Shown one piece after another: positions 32,458-44,440 of a stretch of DNA of 64,000 nucleotides. The DNA comes from Macrobrachium rosenbergii (taxonomy: Eukaryota > Arthropoda > Malacostraca > Decapoda > Palaemonidae), in assembly GCF_040412425.1 (NCBI RefSeq), contig NC_089756.1, forward strand, positions 2,851,998 to 2,915,997. Reading direction: 5' to 3'. Position numbers and translations under genes: made by a program. The notes beneath the pieces are model-generated. The model was not told the DNA's origin and searched no databases. It saw nothing but the letters and a program-made list of their open reading frames with translations. The stretch's first letter is position 1. Each line of letters begins with the position of its first letter.

Positions 32458-33212
32458 ACCTGTCTACCATGAAGGGTCAAACACTAAAGTATGCCTATAA
32501 ATACCAGCCTACATCAGATATACATTAAACTATTACCTTATTACTGTATTAATCTTTGAAATGATACTGTTAATATAATTTCAAGCTATCTTAAACATTT
32601 TATCATTACATTTATACGTACGTACTGTATGGCTTACAGCTGTAGGTGAAAATAATCCAGTCCCCCCTATGTATTCAGCCACACATTTTCTTTCATACAG
32701 TTATAAGCCGTTCCATTTTATTTTCAGGGGGAACCATTGGTATTTACATATACAGTATGAAATTCACAAAAAGAGAGAGAAAAATTTAAAAAACGTATGC
32801 ACATTTTAAAAAATTTAATACTACGTATATTTGTACCTGTCTACCGTGAAAGGTCAACACCAAAGTACTGTATGCCTAAAAATACCAGCCTACATCAAAT
32901 ATACATTAAACTGTACCTTATCACTGTATTAATCTTTTGAAATGATACTATTAATATAATTCCCAAGTCATCTTAAACATTTTATCGTTACATTTATATA
33001 CCTACATACTGTATGGCTTACGGCTGTAGGTGAAAATAATCCAGTCCCCTACTTATTCAGCCACACATTTTCTTTCATACAGTTATAAGTCATTGACCGT
33101 TTTTTCTTTCGGGGAACATTGGTATGTACGTATACGTAATTCACAAAAAGGGAGACAAAAAATTTTTTAAAAATTTATGCACATTTTAAAAAATTACATA
33201 CTGCTGTACTTA
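32458..33212. repeat. Tandem duplication in Tigger, 2 x 377 bp
   Basis: The unit 'acctgtctacc...tgaagggtcaa' to 'cattttaaaaaatt' at 32458-32834 is repeated at 32835-33212 with scattered substitutions. It is non-coding, between the transposase stop and the left terminus. Confidence 0.85.
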
Positions 33213-33270
33213 TATATTAAGATTACTACATACGTAAATCACACGGGTACTCACCAGCGATGAATGTTGA

Positions 33271-35387
33271 TTAAAGATGATGATGATGAATTAGCTGTGC
33301 AGTGCGATGAATAATGATGAAGATATGACTGCACAGCAAAGCAGAGTTGTTAAAACTCATCTGAGGGTGCCTCTTCACCTTCAGGAGGCACTTCTTCAGT
33401 TGATTTGGGAGGCACGACTTCAGGCGGTTTATGGGAGGCATTTCTTCAGGCGATTCGAGAGGCACTACTTCAGGTGACTGGGGAGGCACTTCTTCAGGTG
33501 ATTCGAGAGGCACTACTTCAGGCGACTGGGGAGGCACTTCTTCAGGTGATTCGAGAGGCACTACTTCAGGTGATTTGGGAGGCTTTGGAGGGGCCTTCTT
33601 CGTCCGTTTGATGAACATGGTGATAGGCAGCTGCTGTCGCTGCTTTTTCATGGTGGTGAGGGTTTGATTATAGGGCTGCCATGCTGAATCAAGCATGTTT
33701 GAAAACTTTAAGGTGCGTTCCATAAAAGGATCCCATGTTGAAACATACTCCTGCATATCCTGAATCATTCTCTTAATGTAGGACAGACGTTCCAAAGTCA
33801 GGCCGCTCTCCTCTTCCTCCTGCTCCTCCCCTGAACCTGGCATATCTTCTTCCTCACTGGCAGACTCACCAGACAGCTCTTCCAAATCCTGGTCCGTCAG
33901 AGGGTCAGAGTGAGCATCAATAAGGGTGCTGATTTCATCCTCGGTGATGTCCTCAAAGCCTTCCCCACCTAGAATCTCGCCAACTGGACAGCCTTATTAA
34001 TGGCTGAATGTTGAATTTCTTCAGGAGAGAAGCCCCTGTAATCATGAACACACTCCGCCACAACTTGTTCCAGCATGCGTTCAGGGTCTCCTTCTTCATG
34101 TCATTCAGTGATCGGCTGATGATACTCAGACATGTGGCAGTCGTGAATTTTACGCCAATATTCTTTTAGTGTAAATTCACTGTCACATCCATTGCAGTTA
34201 CAAGGTGCTGGAGGAGTTCCCGGTATAGAGTGCCTTGAAGGCACGGATCACACCCCTGGTCCATAGGCTGGAGGAGAGGGGTGGTGTTGGGAGGAGGAAC
34301 TCAGACTGGACTCCCTTGTAAGAAAGATCGAGGAGGGTGGCCACTAGCATTATCCATAATCAGCAACACCTTGAACTCCATGGCCAAGTCGTTCAGGTAT
34401 TGCCTAACTTGAGGGATGAAGCTCTGATGGAACCAGTACTCTGTGAAGACTTTGGTGATCCAGGCCTTAGGGTTATGCATCCAGAACACAGGAAGCAATG
34501 CCTTGTTCTTATTCTTGAGGGCCGTGGGGTTTGCAGCCTTGTAAATGAGGCCTGGTTTAAGCATGAAACCAGCTGCATTCCCACACATGATGAGGGTAAC
34601 CCTATCCTTCTGGGCCTTGAATCCGGAGGCTTTAGCTTCAAACCTCCTTCATAAGGTATGTCCGGGAAGGCATCTTCTTCCAGAACAGGCCAGTCTCATC
34701 CATATTGAACACCTGTTCTGGATGGTAGCCCTCTCGATGATCTTCTTGAAGGCCTCCGGATATTTCGCAGCTGCTTCAGTGTCTGCAGATGCAGATTCCC
34801 CATGCAGAGTAACAGACTTTAGGTTGAACTACTTTTGAAATCGGTGGAACCACCCCTTGCTGGCCTGGAAACCTTGAGGTGCTGATGATGGTCCTGCTTG
34901 GGGTTCTTCCCCCTCTTCTTCTTCTGCTGGTTCATCAAAGCCTAGAAATTCCACCCGCCTTCCTCAACGCCTTCCTCTGCCTGTACTCACGTCCGTCGCC
35001 TTCATTAGCAGTTGATAACTGCTGGTGTTGTCGCGTGCCTGCGAATGATGTTGGAGTCAGGGGCACGTTTTTCTTCCGCAGTCCTTTATCCAGATTGCCA
35101 GAGCAGATTCCATTTTCACTATTGTTTTATCCCTCACTGTTGCAACTGTCTTTGCACTACTGAAGTAGCTCATACTCACAGACTTGCATATCCTCCGCCT
35201 CTTTCTTCTTGATATATCTCACTGTGCTCTCATTAACACTGAAATGGTGGCCAACCACGGCAAAACTTTTGCCCTCCTTTAACATGTCAAGAAGTTTCAC
35301 CTTCTCCTCGAGTTTCACAACAGTCTTCTTTCTTTTAGACTCTCTGCCAGAAGGCTTTGAAGGAGTAGGGCATTTTTTAGGAGGCAT
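33271..35387 (-). pseudogene. Tigger transposase (CENP-B-like/DDE), broken
   Basis: The transposase would cut and paste the element at TA sites. The start is at 35387 ('MPPKKCPTPSKPSGRESKRK'), followed by a helix-turn-helix segment 'KVKLLDMLKEGKSFAVVG'. A stop or frameshift lies at about 35157. The first catalytic Asp motif is at about 34655-34710 ('[19 protein letters not shown]'). The catalytic core at 34588-34301 contains 'CGNAAGFMLKPGLIYKA' and the second Asp, 'LLIMDNASGHP'. The third region 'NTTPLLQPMDQG' is frameshifted at about 34270-34250. The C-terminal tail (33885-33271) is acidic, then proline-rich with 17-residue repeats. At least three frame breaks make it non-functional. Confidence 0.8.
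33405..33590 (-). repeat. 51-bp minisatellite in the transposase tail
   Basis: The unit encodes 'PEVVPLESPEEVPPQS' and is repeated about three times nearly exactly, with a partial fourth. It remains in frame across units. Confidence 0.85.
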
Positions 35388-36028
35388 TTTAGGGCCGAAT
35401 ACCGCTGATGCACAAAGATAAAAAATCGAAACGGACAGACGCACGGTTTCACACAGTAAGATGCTGCAAACTATACGCACAATCTGAAGACGATTGAGGT
35501 GGCGTGGAGCGTCCTCCCAGAATTCCTTGTTTGCAAGTTGGTTGTGAATATTCAGCCAATCAGCGCCAAGTGAACACCCAATGAGCGCCAAGGAAAATGA
35601 ATGGTGCTTCTGGATTGGCTGCTTTGCAGATGATAGCCAATAGTGTGTCGAGTATCACTGATCCTGGGTACACAGCGTCCAGCATCACGATTTCTTTGTA
35701 TTTGCAGAGAGGTGGCTTGGGTGAAGCACTTTTAAGAAAACAAATATATATTATTGAAATTTTGCTGTGTTTACGTTAATATATTACAGTACTGTAATAT
35801 TTGAAAATTAGTAAATCATTTTTAACTTACAAAATGTATTTACTGTAGTCATTACAGTAATATATACTTTACATACATGAAAGTGCTACGTACCGCAGAT
35901 GTAAACATACGTACCCTGCAGTATTCCTTTTGTCTTACGTATTTTAGATATGCTCTACGTACTACCATAGTACTGTACTATACTATGTATCATCCTAAAA
36001 CACTTTTTGTATGTAATATTTAAAAATC

Positions 36029-36323
36029 ATCTTACAACAAAACATTTTATAAAATGTACGTACTGTATCGCAGAAGATCAGTGTTAGTATATGTATGCGC
36101 ACCCAGTAGTACCATGCATATACCAAAGGAAAATTATTGGCAAATGACCCAATATAACCCGTTTATTGCTATCTTACAACAAAACATTTTATAAAATGTA
36201 CGTACTGTATGCACAGAAGATCCGTGTTAGTATATGTACCCGCAATCAGTAGTACCATGCATATACCGTAGTGGCAAATTATCGGCAAATGACCCAATAC
36301 AGTATAACCCGTTTTATTGCTAT
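36029..36323. repeat. Tandem duplication, 2 x about 142 bp
   Basis: 'cttacaacaaaacattttat...aatataacccgtttattgctat' at 36029-36170 is repeated at 36171-36323. It lies in the 5' non-coding part of the Tigger element. Confidence 0.85.
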
Positions 36324-38315
36324 CTCACGTTTGTGTGTTTTGCATGTACAGTACTATGGCCTAAAAATATTTTTTGAAATCGTGCATTAAGATGTCCTCT
36401 GAATGCTCTGCTTCTTCTAAGGCCTCTGGCCAATAGCCTACAATTACTGTAATGACTGATGAGAAGAAAGTACTCTAGACATGATTGTTTTGTTAAGAGA
36501 GGCAAAGTCACGGAGAAGTAGCAGCCCATTACAGCATGACATTAATTGCGGTCGCCTGCATTGAGCATGAACAAGGTAAAATACTCATGCAGCCCTACTG
36601 TACCACCTTCTTTGCCTTGTTCAAATACCTTAACCCTTTAACGCCGAAGCCCTATTTACAAAAACGTCTCCCGTATGCGGGCATGTTCGGTGAGTTAGCT
36701 GGAATTAAAAAGTTTTTAAAAAATCACAGCACTCTTAGTTTTTAAGATTAAGAGTTCATTTTTGGCTCATTTTTTTTGTCATTGCCTGAAGTTTAGTATG
36801 CAACCATCAGACATGAAAAAAATATCATTATCATGTATAAATATTGGAATATATGACAGCAAAAAAAAAAACTCGTATATAATTGTATACAAATCGCGCT
36901 GTAAGCAAAACAGTTAAAGCCAATGAGTTAATTTTTTTAGTTGTATTGTACACTAAATTGCGATGAATTTGGTATATAACAAATTTTAAAACGATCAAAG
37001 CAACACAGAGAAAATATTATCACAAAATGATGCATGAATTAACGCGCATGGACGTAAAAAATGTTTTTTTCAAAAATTCACCATAAATCGAAATATTGTG
37101 CTAGAGACTTCCCGTTTGTTGAAAAATGAAGCTAATTGATTGAATATTACTAGACTGTAAGTGTTTTAGCTTACAATTGCAGTTTTTCGACCATTTGTCG
37201 ACTTAAAGTTGACCGAAAAGTCGAATTTTTCTATTTATTGTGATTTATATGGAAATATTTCAAAACTGATAAAAGCTACAACCATGAGTTATTTTTTGTT
37301 GTATTCTACATGAAATTGCGCACATTTTCATATATAAAACTTTATGTAACGACTAATATAAAGTGGTGCAAATATTACGACAACGAGACGAAAGAATTTC
37401 TGAGATGTTCGGCCGAAAGTTACCAGCAAGAGACGTAAGGAAAATGTTTTTTTTAAAATTCACCATAAATCGAAATATTGTGCTAGAGACTTCCAGTTTA
37501 TTGCAAAATGAAGATAAACGATTGAATATTACTAGAATGTAAGAGTTTTAGATTACAATTGCATTTTTTTGACCATTTCGTAGAGTTAAAGTTGACCGAA
37601 GGTTGAAATTTTGGCAGTTATCGTGATTTATGTGAAAATATTTCAAAACTGATAAAAGCTACAACCATGAGCTATTTTCTGTTGTATTCTACATGAAATT
37701 GCACACATTTTCATATATAAAAGTTTATGTAACGACTAATGTAAAACGATGCAAACATTACGACAACGTGATGAAAGAATTTCTGAGATGTTCGGCCGAA
37801 AAAATACTACTGCGCGCGCAGAGCGTAAGGAAAAAATTTTTTTTTTTTTTTCATAAATTTACCGTAAATCGAAATATTGTGCTAGAGACTTCCAGTTTGT
37901 TGCAAAATGAAGGTACATGATTGAATATTACTAGAATGTAAGAGTTTTAGCTTATAATCATGTTTTTACCATTTTGGTCGAAAGTTAAAGTTGACCTAAG
38001 CTTGAAATTTTGGCAGTTATCGTGGTTTATATGAAAATATTTCAAAACTGATAAAAGCTACAACCATGAGTTATTTTCTGTTGTATTTTACATGAAATTG
38101 CGAACATTTCCATATATAAAACTTTATGTAACGACTAATATAAAACAGTGCAAACATTACGACAACGTGATTTAAAGAATTTCTGGGTGCGGACGTAAGG
38201 AAAAAGTTTTTCAAAAAATTAACCATAAATCGAAATATTGTGCTAGAGACTTCCAATTGGTTGCAAAATGAAGGTAAATGATTGAATATTACTAGATCGT
38301 AAGAGTTTTAGCTTA

Positions 38316-38655
38316 AAAGGATTTTGACAAAGGAAAAATCTATTTCTGAGGAAGGTCCCGTGTCACCCGTGAAATTCCATTACAGCACGAATTTCTAGGT
38401 ATAAAAATGCTAGATATACCAGAGAAAAAGAGCTTTCAGGAAAGCTGGGGTTACTACCCCCAGTCGAGCGCCTTCTAGGAAGACGTCGGTATAAGGAAGG
38501 GTGAGTGAAATACCACTACCACGGAAACATACTCGAAAGATCTCTCCTTATCAAAACCCCCGGAACAGAGCGGTGAGCCGTTACAGCCCCTACACTCAAC
38601 ACCCGCCAGGACGGCGACACCAGCGCCACCTACCTCATTCCATGCTAGCACTAAC
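38316..38655 (-). repeat. DIRS-B 3' inverted terminal repeat
   Basis: It is the inverted match of 46270-46580. Shared words include 'gaaattccattacagcacgaa', 'aggaaagctggggttactac', 'gaaagatctctcc', 'gagcggtgagccgttacag' and 'gccacctacctcattcca'. Confidence 0.9.
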
Positions 38656-38705
38656 CCCAGACTTGGCATGTGCAAGAAGGGGAGAGTACTAGGTGAGTCA
38701 GGGGA

Positions 38706-38805
38706 GGGTCACGGGTGACACGGGACCTTCTCAGAAATAGATTTTTCCTTTGTCAAAATCCCTTTTCTGAGTTCAGTCCCGTGTCAGCCGGTGAAATAGT
38801 GATAG
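38706..38805 (-). repeat. DIRS-B internal complementary region
   Basis: 'gacacgggaccttctcag...cctttgtcaaaatcc' is the reverse complement of the left terminus. Directly after it, 'ttttctgagttcagtcccgtgtcagccggtg' is the reverse complement of the right terminus. The abutting point at about 38764 marks the circle junction. Confidence 0.9.
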
Positions 38806-39355
38806 AGAATCATGCCAAGGCTGCAACTACGAGGAAAAAAGAGGTAATCTGAAGAAAAAAGGCAAAAATTTACGAAAATAATTTTAATCAGTGAATCTCT
38901 TACATGTAGCAAGAATACTAAATCTAAGGCAAATCAAAAACTTAAAAACTTATGAAATGAAACAAGGAAGTCCCCGGCACGACGGGAAGAGGCCCCAAAA
39001 ATCTTAAAATTACTAAAAGCAAATTGAAACATGAAATGTGCATAAGATAAATGCAAATACAACCTTAAAACTACACACGTAAACTTAGGCTAAACACGTA
39101 AGAGACAAGATCAATGAAAAATAACATATACAGAACATATACATATATCTGGGGTACATGGAGCAAAATAAAAACTGCCCAGTACCCCACAAGAAAAAAA
39201 CAATCATAACATGTCAGATTACATTTTCCATCAACAGAGACAAGATACATCAATATGAGGAGCCAGGCAGTGAGGCATAATCAACCAGGAGAATAAGCAG
39301 AGAAGTAAATGAGGCAGGCGGGCGGGGGGGAAGGATAGGATAAGGATATGATTAG

Positions 39356-40480
39356 TTAAGGTGGGGAGATGACACTTCCCACAGCTATGGTAGAAAATTT
39401 CAGGGCTTCGAGCGATTTTAAATAGTGGCGTTTAAACACTAGAGGTGATTTCCAACCCGTAAATTTAGATAACTCTGAGAAGTCCATATTATGAAAGTAA
39501 TTAATGGAAGTAGCAACTGCTCGAATATCATGAACCTTAGGAACTGAATCTGGGTTGGCCTGTTTAATAAAATACAGAATTTGTTGTCTTATAGCATTCA
39601 GTGAAAGAGTACCACCTTTCTCCCTGATAAAAAGAGGACCCGACTTACTCTGTGGAGTTCTTAAAAGGTAAGATTTAAGTGTATAAACTGGACATAAAGA
39701 CTGGTCTTGAGGAAGGGGCACCACCTTCCAAGGAGACCACCTGTCTTGTGGGTCTTCGTTCTTAGCTAAAAATCTAGGGTCAGGGGAAAGGAGGACCTCT
39801 CCAGACGGGAGGAAGTTCACAAAATTATCACCTCTAGTGAGAGCCGACAGCTCTGAGATTCTAGCACCTGAAGCCAAGCTAATCAGAAATAAAGTCTTCC
39901 TTAACAGATCCTGATAAGAGCAATGAAAGTTATCCATCTCTGATGCTAACTTAAGGACGTCATTGAGAAACCACGTAACAGAATGTGGGCGTGATACTGG
40001 TCTCAGACGAGCGCATGCTCTGGGGATAGATGAAAAATAGGAATCTGTAAGGTCGATTTTAAAGCCGTAAAAGAAATACTTTCTTCAATGGCTGACTGAC
40101 TGTGGTAATAGTGGCCGGAGCAAGGCCTTTTTCAAACAGTGATCTAAAGAAAGAAACTCCTAAATTAGTCTGTCATGATTTTGGCTTCAGATGCTTTTAG
40201 GAAGGAGGCTAATTTTTTGACTGCTGAGTCATACTGTCTAATAGTAGAATCTCTTTTATCTGATTCTAAAAACAGAGTGTTGACAGGGTCAATGTTCGCT
40301 CCTTTTTGGGCTGCGAATTTTATAAAGTCCATAAAACTAGGGCATTCTGAATTCTTGAGGAAGCTGACACAGTCTTGGTTTGTACTGTCTGGGTCAGAAT
40401 GGGCTTGGGAATCCAAGACTCCATAATCCCAGTTCCTGAAGAAGAGGGAACCAATTGCTCTTCGGCCAATAGGGGCTACT
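39356..40480 (-). pseudogene. DIRS-B tyrosine recombinase, all catalytic motifs visible
   Basis: This enzyme would integrate the circular cDNA. The N-terminal core-binding part reads 'SFMDFIKFAAQKG' and 'DSTIRQYDSAVKKLASFLK' (about 40410-40180). After frameshifts at about 40160-39940, a continuous 193-residue frame (39937-39356) carries the first Arg in 'SGARISELSALT', the HxxR pair in 'PKVHDIRAVATSI' and the nucleophile Tyr in 'FKRHYLKSLE'. Spacing fits tyrosine recombinases. Only the linker is broken, so it is the best preserved recombinase in the window. Confidence 0.8.
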
Positions 40481-42110
40481 AGGGCTGGTTGACCTTTGAA
40501 TGTCCTGAGTTTGTGTAAAACTTTCAGCAGTAAATTTATTGGAGGGAACAGATAAATCTTCTCCCAATTGTTCCAATCTACTGTCATTGCGTCTGTGGCG
40601 TACGCCTGAGGGTCCAGGTTGGGGCCACGTAACAGGGGAGCTTGAAGTTGCTCTCCGTTGCGAACAGATCCACTTGGAGGCCCGGAACCCGGCAAAATCC
40701 ATTTGAAAGATTCCACGTCCAGGGACCACTCCGTCTCCAACGGAGTAGTCCTGGACAGGGAATCCGCCACCACGTTCGCACCCCGCTAGGTGGGTGGCTG
40801 ACAGGTGCCAGCCGTGCTTGTTCGCCAGGGAGAAGATAGCAACCATTACTTGGTTTACTCGACCTGATTTGGAGCCGCCCTGTTGATGCAATGAACTACC
40901 ACTGCGCTGTCCAATACCAACCTGATATGAATCCGGTTGGGGGCGGATTTTCTTCAGAGTTAGAAAGACCGCCATAGCTTCCAGGGTATTTATATGGAAC
41001 TGCTGAAACATTGTGGACCACGTTCCTTGTACTTTCTGTTTTGGTGAATATCCCCAGCCGCTTAGGGGAAGCGTCTGTGTGAACAACTAGTGCCGGAGGG
41101 GGAAATTGAAGCGAACTGTTTTGGACAGGCCTCTGACTGTGGTCCAAGGCCGCAGTCTTGTCTTTAAGATTTGAGGAATAGAGGAGACCTTGTCTCTGAG
41201 CTTGACATTGGCTCGACTCCGCCACACTCTGTTTATGTCTTTTAATTTCGCTTTTAAGAGCAGGTCTGTCACTGAGGCAAATTGAAGAGACCCAAGGACC
41301 CTTTCTTGGGATCGGCGGGATGCTGATGGATTTTTGAGAAATTTCCTGGTGAGAGATGCTATCTCTTTCCTCTTGGGAGGCGGGAGAGATAACGTGTGAG
41401 AGGACAGATCCCACTGGAGACCCAGCCACTGAAACCGGGACTCCGGAGTCAGGCGGGACTTCTCTCTGTTCAGTTGAAAACCTAGCGACTCCAGGAAATT
41501 GATGACTATGGACGTAGCCTTCTGACACTCCGAACTGTTGGTGCCCAAATTATCCAATCGTCCAAATATGCTGCTAGGGATATCCCTCGAGACCGGAGTT
41601 GTTGTACTACCGTGTCCGCCAGCTTGGTGAATACCCTGGGCGCAATGTTTAGACCGAAGGGCATGACCCTGAAGGAGTAGGCTTGATTCCCGAGTCTGAA
41701 ACCGAGGAACTGAGAGAAGTTCCGCGCAATCGGGACGTGATAATAAGCGTCTGAAAGATCGATAGAGGTGGTGACGGCTCCACGCGAAGTAGAGTCCGTA
41801 CCTGAGCTACCGTAAGCATGCGAAATTTGTCGCATTTTATGTAGAGATTTAGACGCGACAGATCCAGGATCACTCTTTGCTGATCGGAGTCTTTTTGGGA
41901 ACAGTGAATAACCTGCCTTGAAACTTTAGGTGCCTTACTTTCTTTATTGCTCGTTTGTTGAGCAATTCTGTCACGTAATCCTGTAGGATTGATGTGGGTG
42001 GCTGGTAAAACCTGGTTAGAGGAGGAGGGTTCTTGATCCAGCTCCATCCTAGTCCTTTGGACACAATGCTGTGTGCCCAAGGGCTGAAGGTCCATTGGTC
42101 CCTGAACCAA
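40165..42110 (-). pseudogene. DIRS-B reverse transcriptase and RNase H, frameshifted
   Basis: RT blocks, from 42110 downward, are 'DRIAQQTSNKESK' and a 'RLNLYIKCDKFRM' region, then 'TSIDLSDAYYHVPIA' (first catalytic Asp), 'MPFGLNIAPRVFTKL' and 'AAYLDDWIIW' (the YxDD active site, about 41570-41550). The thumb region at 41557-41087 contains 'LGFQLNREKSRLTP'. RNase H begins 'LVVHTDASPKRLGIF' (about 41110), has 'INTLEAMAVFLTLK' and ends 'MVADSLSR' (40773). About four frameshifts separate the pieces. A segment with 'DLFATESNFKL' follows, as in the other DIRS elements here. Confidence 0.8.
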
Positions 42111-42209
42111 TACAGGCGACCACCTACCTGTGTTCTCTCAGTGGGAGGGAGCGGGTTTATTCCCCTACCACGTCCAGGTCTTCCCCTTGGGGTGGTGTTG
42201 AGCTTTCCT

Positions 42210-44168
42210 CTATGAGGGGCTTTGCCTCTTCCTCCCTTGCAACCCTATTAAGGCCGTGAAAGTAACCACGGCCCTCATATGTGGGGTTGTACGCTGGTGA
42301 AGCCACATAGAGGGTGCAGCTGGTTGGACCAGCACATACTGTTGGGGGTGAGCCTTGGAGGTGGAAGGCTGTGCTACTGCCGAGACCGGGACGGCTTGAA
42401 CTACCGCCTGATGGTGGGGCCTCTTATGCCTCCTGAAACGTTTGCCTCCTCTCGATCTGGGGGCCGGCCGATTCTGGGGTCTTGCGCTTATAGGCAGAAA
42501 TGCCCCAGCGAGAACGCAGACTCTGGTTGGCCCGTGTAGCCTCGGCCATAACATTTGTGACCTCCTCTTCAGGGAAGAGGTTAGGTCCCCAGATCGAGCT
42601 TTTAACGAGCTTGTTAGGCTCGTGGCGGATAGTGGCATCGGCAAAGATGAACTTCCTGCATTCCAGTCTGGCCATGATGAACTCAAACAGGTCAGACTGA
42701 AAGCCAGCCAGCAGGGACTTAGCCAAAACCTGAAAGAATGGCTCGTCCGAGCGCAGGAGACGGCAGTAGCTTCCGTAAGGCAGACGGAGTTCAAGGACCG
42801 GGCTAACTTAGTCCGGGCATCAAACTCCGCCTTCAACAAAGATTCCGGCAGCTTGGGGAGCTGCTCACTGAATTGCGAGGAAGCACAGAAGGGGTCCAGC
42901 TTCCCGACAGTGAAAGTGGACGGGCGTCCACCCAGAACTCATTACTTCCTGGGAATACCAGGAAGTGGGGTCTGTTTCCCTCAGCTGTGGTAACGGATTA
43001 CCATCAAAGCACGCTCGGGCCGTAGCCAGAGCGACTTTGTCCAAGCAAGGGGTGGGAAGGTTGTCTCCCAGGGCGAACATTGTGAAGTTGCCCTTGAAAG
43101 GAGTCAACTTCAGTGTTTTTCTGCCTGCCACTCCGTCAGAGTGCGCAGGAGAGCCGACTGAGCTTGGTCCCTAGGGACGATGACAGTCTCCTAGGAACCT
43201 TGTCTGACCGAATCCAAGCTTCCTCCGTAAGCCTCACGAAGCCTGGGTAAGGGGGCAAGAGATCGGGGGAAGAACTCCAATTCCTCCAACCGTCTCGTGC
43301 CAAGACCTTCAACTGTCAGTTTGCCATCATGTTGGATGGCCCGGAGTGCGAAACGCCAAGGGTTACCGACATCGAACGCGGGGAGGTCCGCTGTGTCGGG
43401 ATAACATACTGTGGTTCGGCTGGGGTGGGTGAGCCATTCCCGCCAGTATGTTATCATGACTGGCCAACTTCTCAGAGATTTTACTAAATCTCGAATCTAA
43501 ATCCTCCGTAAACTTCCTTGTAAAAGTTGATTTGCAAAGGCCTCTGCGTCAAAAGCAGGTTGGCGAGGAGGGCTTGGTTTTGCAGCCCTCTTACTCGCGC
43601 CTTTGCTGGAGGAACCAGACTTGCTCCCGGAGGCTACAGGTCCTGAGACCTTAGCCTTCGACGGGGGGAAGGGCGATGCCTTCTTGGAAGACGAGGACTT
43701 GTAGCCCTTCGCCTTCCATGAAGTCTTCAACTTCAACTTGGGGATAGCAGACGGAGCTCTATCACCCAAGGAGGAAGACTTCACAAAACCTGCAAAGGAA
43801 GAAACAGATGAAGCAGGGGAGTCAAAAGAGGGGGCCCGCCCCAACAACCTCACCTACCTCACCACTTACCACCTGGTCCTGCTCTGTGTTCATCGGTTCC
43901 AGGTTAAGATCCAAGGCGGCTACATCCTCCGAGACCTCAGCGTAGAGGATATCCACTTGGGGTGGCTGGGTCTCATCCCGGATTTGCTGGATGATAGGGG
44001 TGGCAAGATCTTCAGGCACTGCGGCCGCCACCCGTGCGCGCGGGGAGAGCAAGTCCCTCAACCTGGCGTCGAGGACGTAGGGCTTCCCGACGGAACATTC
44101 CTGCCAAACCCAGCCACCCAGGCCCGGAGGGGGATTCAAGGCAGACTTCTTGGAAGACTTCGTCCGCC
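42210..44168 (-). pseudogene. DIRS-B gag-like protein, main part
   Basis: The N-terminal piece 'GGWVWQECSVGKPYVLDARL' (44139-43822) is followed by a Ser/Lys-rich stretch (43853-43497), 'NPWRFALRAIQHDGKLTVEG' (about 43350), and 'FQSDLFEFIMARLECRKFIF' with 'NKLVKSSIWGPNLFPEEEV' (42726-42424). These are hallmarks of gag proteins of decapod-type DIRS elements by my recollection. A Gly-rich basic tail follows. Several frame changes are needed. Confidence 0.65.
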
Positions 44169-44271
44169 TGTAAGAAAACCAACAATTAGCTAAGAACGAA
44201 AAAACAGTCCGGGAACCTCATAAACAATATACAATATGAGGAGCATAAAACGGAAGAAGACTGTCACTTAC
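44168..44271 (-). other. Probable spliceosomal intron in DIRS-B gag
   Basis: On the minus strand 'gatgagtcg|gtaagtgac' is a near-perfect donor and 'ttggttttcttacag|gcggacg' a strong pyrimidine-rich acceptor, 104 bp apart. The upstream exon ends 'GCEVCFALCTTVQDES' and the downstream exon continues 'ADEVFQEV' in the same frame. In-frame stops fill the gap. Introns have been reported in some DIRS elements. Confidence 0.55.
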
Positions 44272-44440
44272 CGACTCATCCTGGACGGTTGTGCAGAGAG
44301 CGAAGCAAACCTCACAACCATCAGGGTGCCAAACAACCAGGTCGTCCAGTCGGACCGCACAACCAGCGTGGGTCCGCACACTACGTGACCGTAGGGTTGT
44401 TGGAGGGAGGCGGTACACCCGGCTCCTCACAGCGAACAGT
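44272..44440 (-). pseudogene. DIRS-B gag 5' exon (Cys motif)
   Basis: This open exon lies between an acceptor-like 'tctacttacag' (44451-44441) and the donor at 44271. It encodes 'CAVRLDDLVVWHPDGCEVCF', a Cys-containing module comparable to the Cys-rich N-terminus of the DIRS-C gag. The upstream acceptor suggests a further 5' exon in the leader. Confidence 0.5.

Noticed and set aside
42442..42993. 183-codon plus-strand frame
   Set aside because: Antisense shadow of the DIRS-B gag, whose minus-strand reading has clear motifs.
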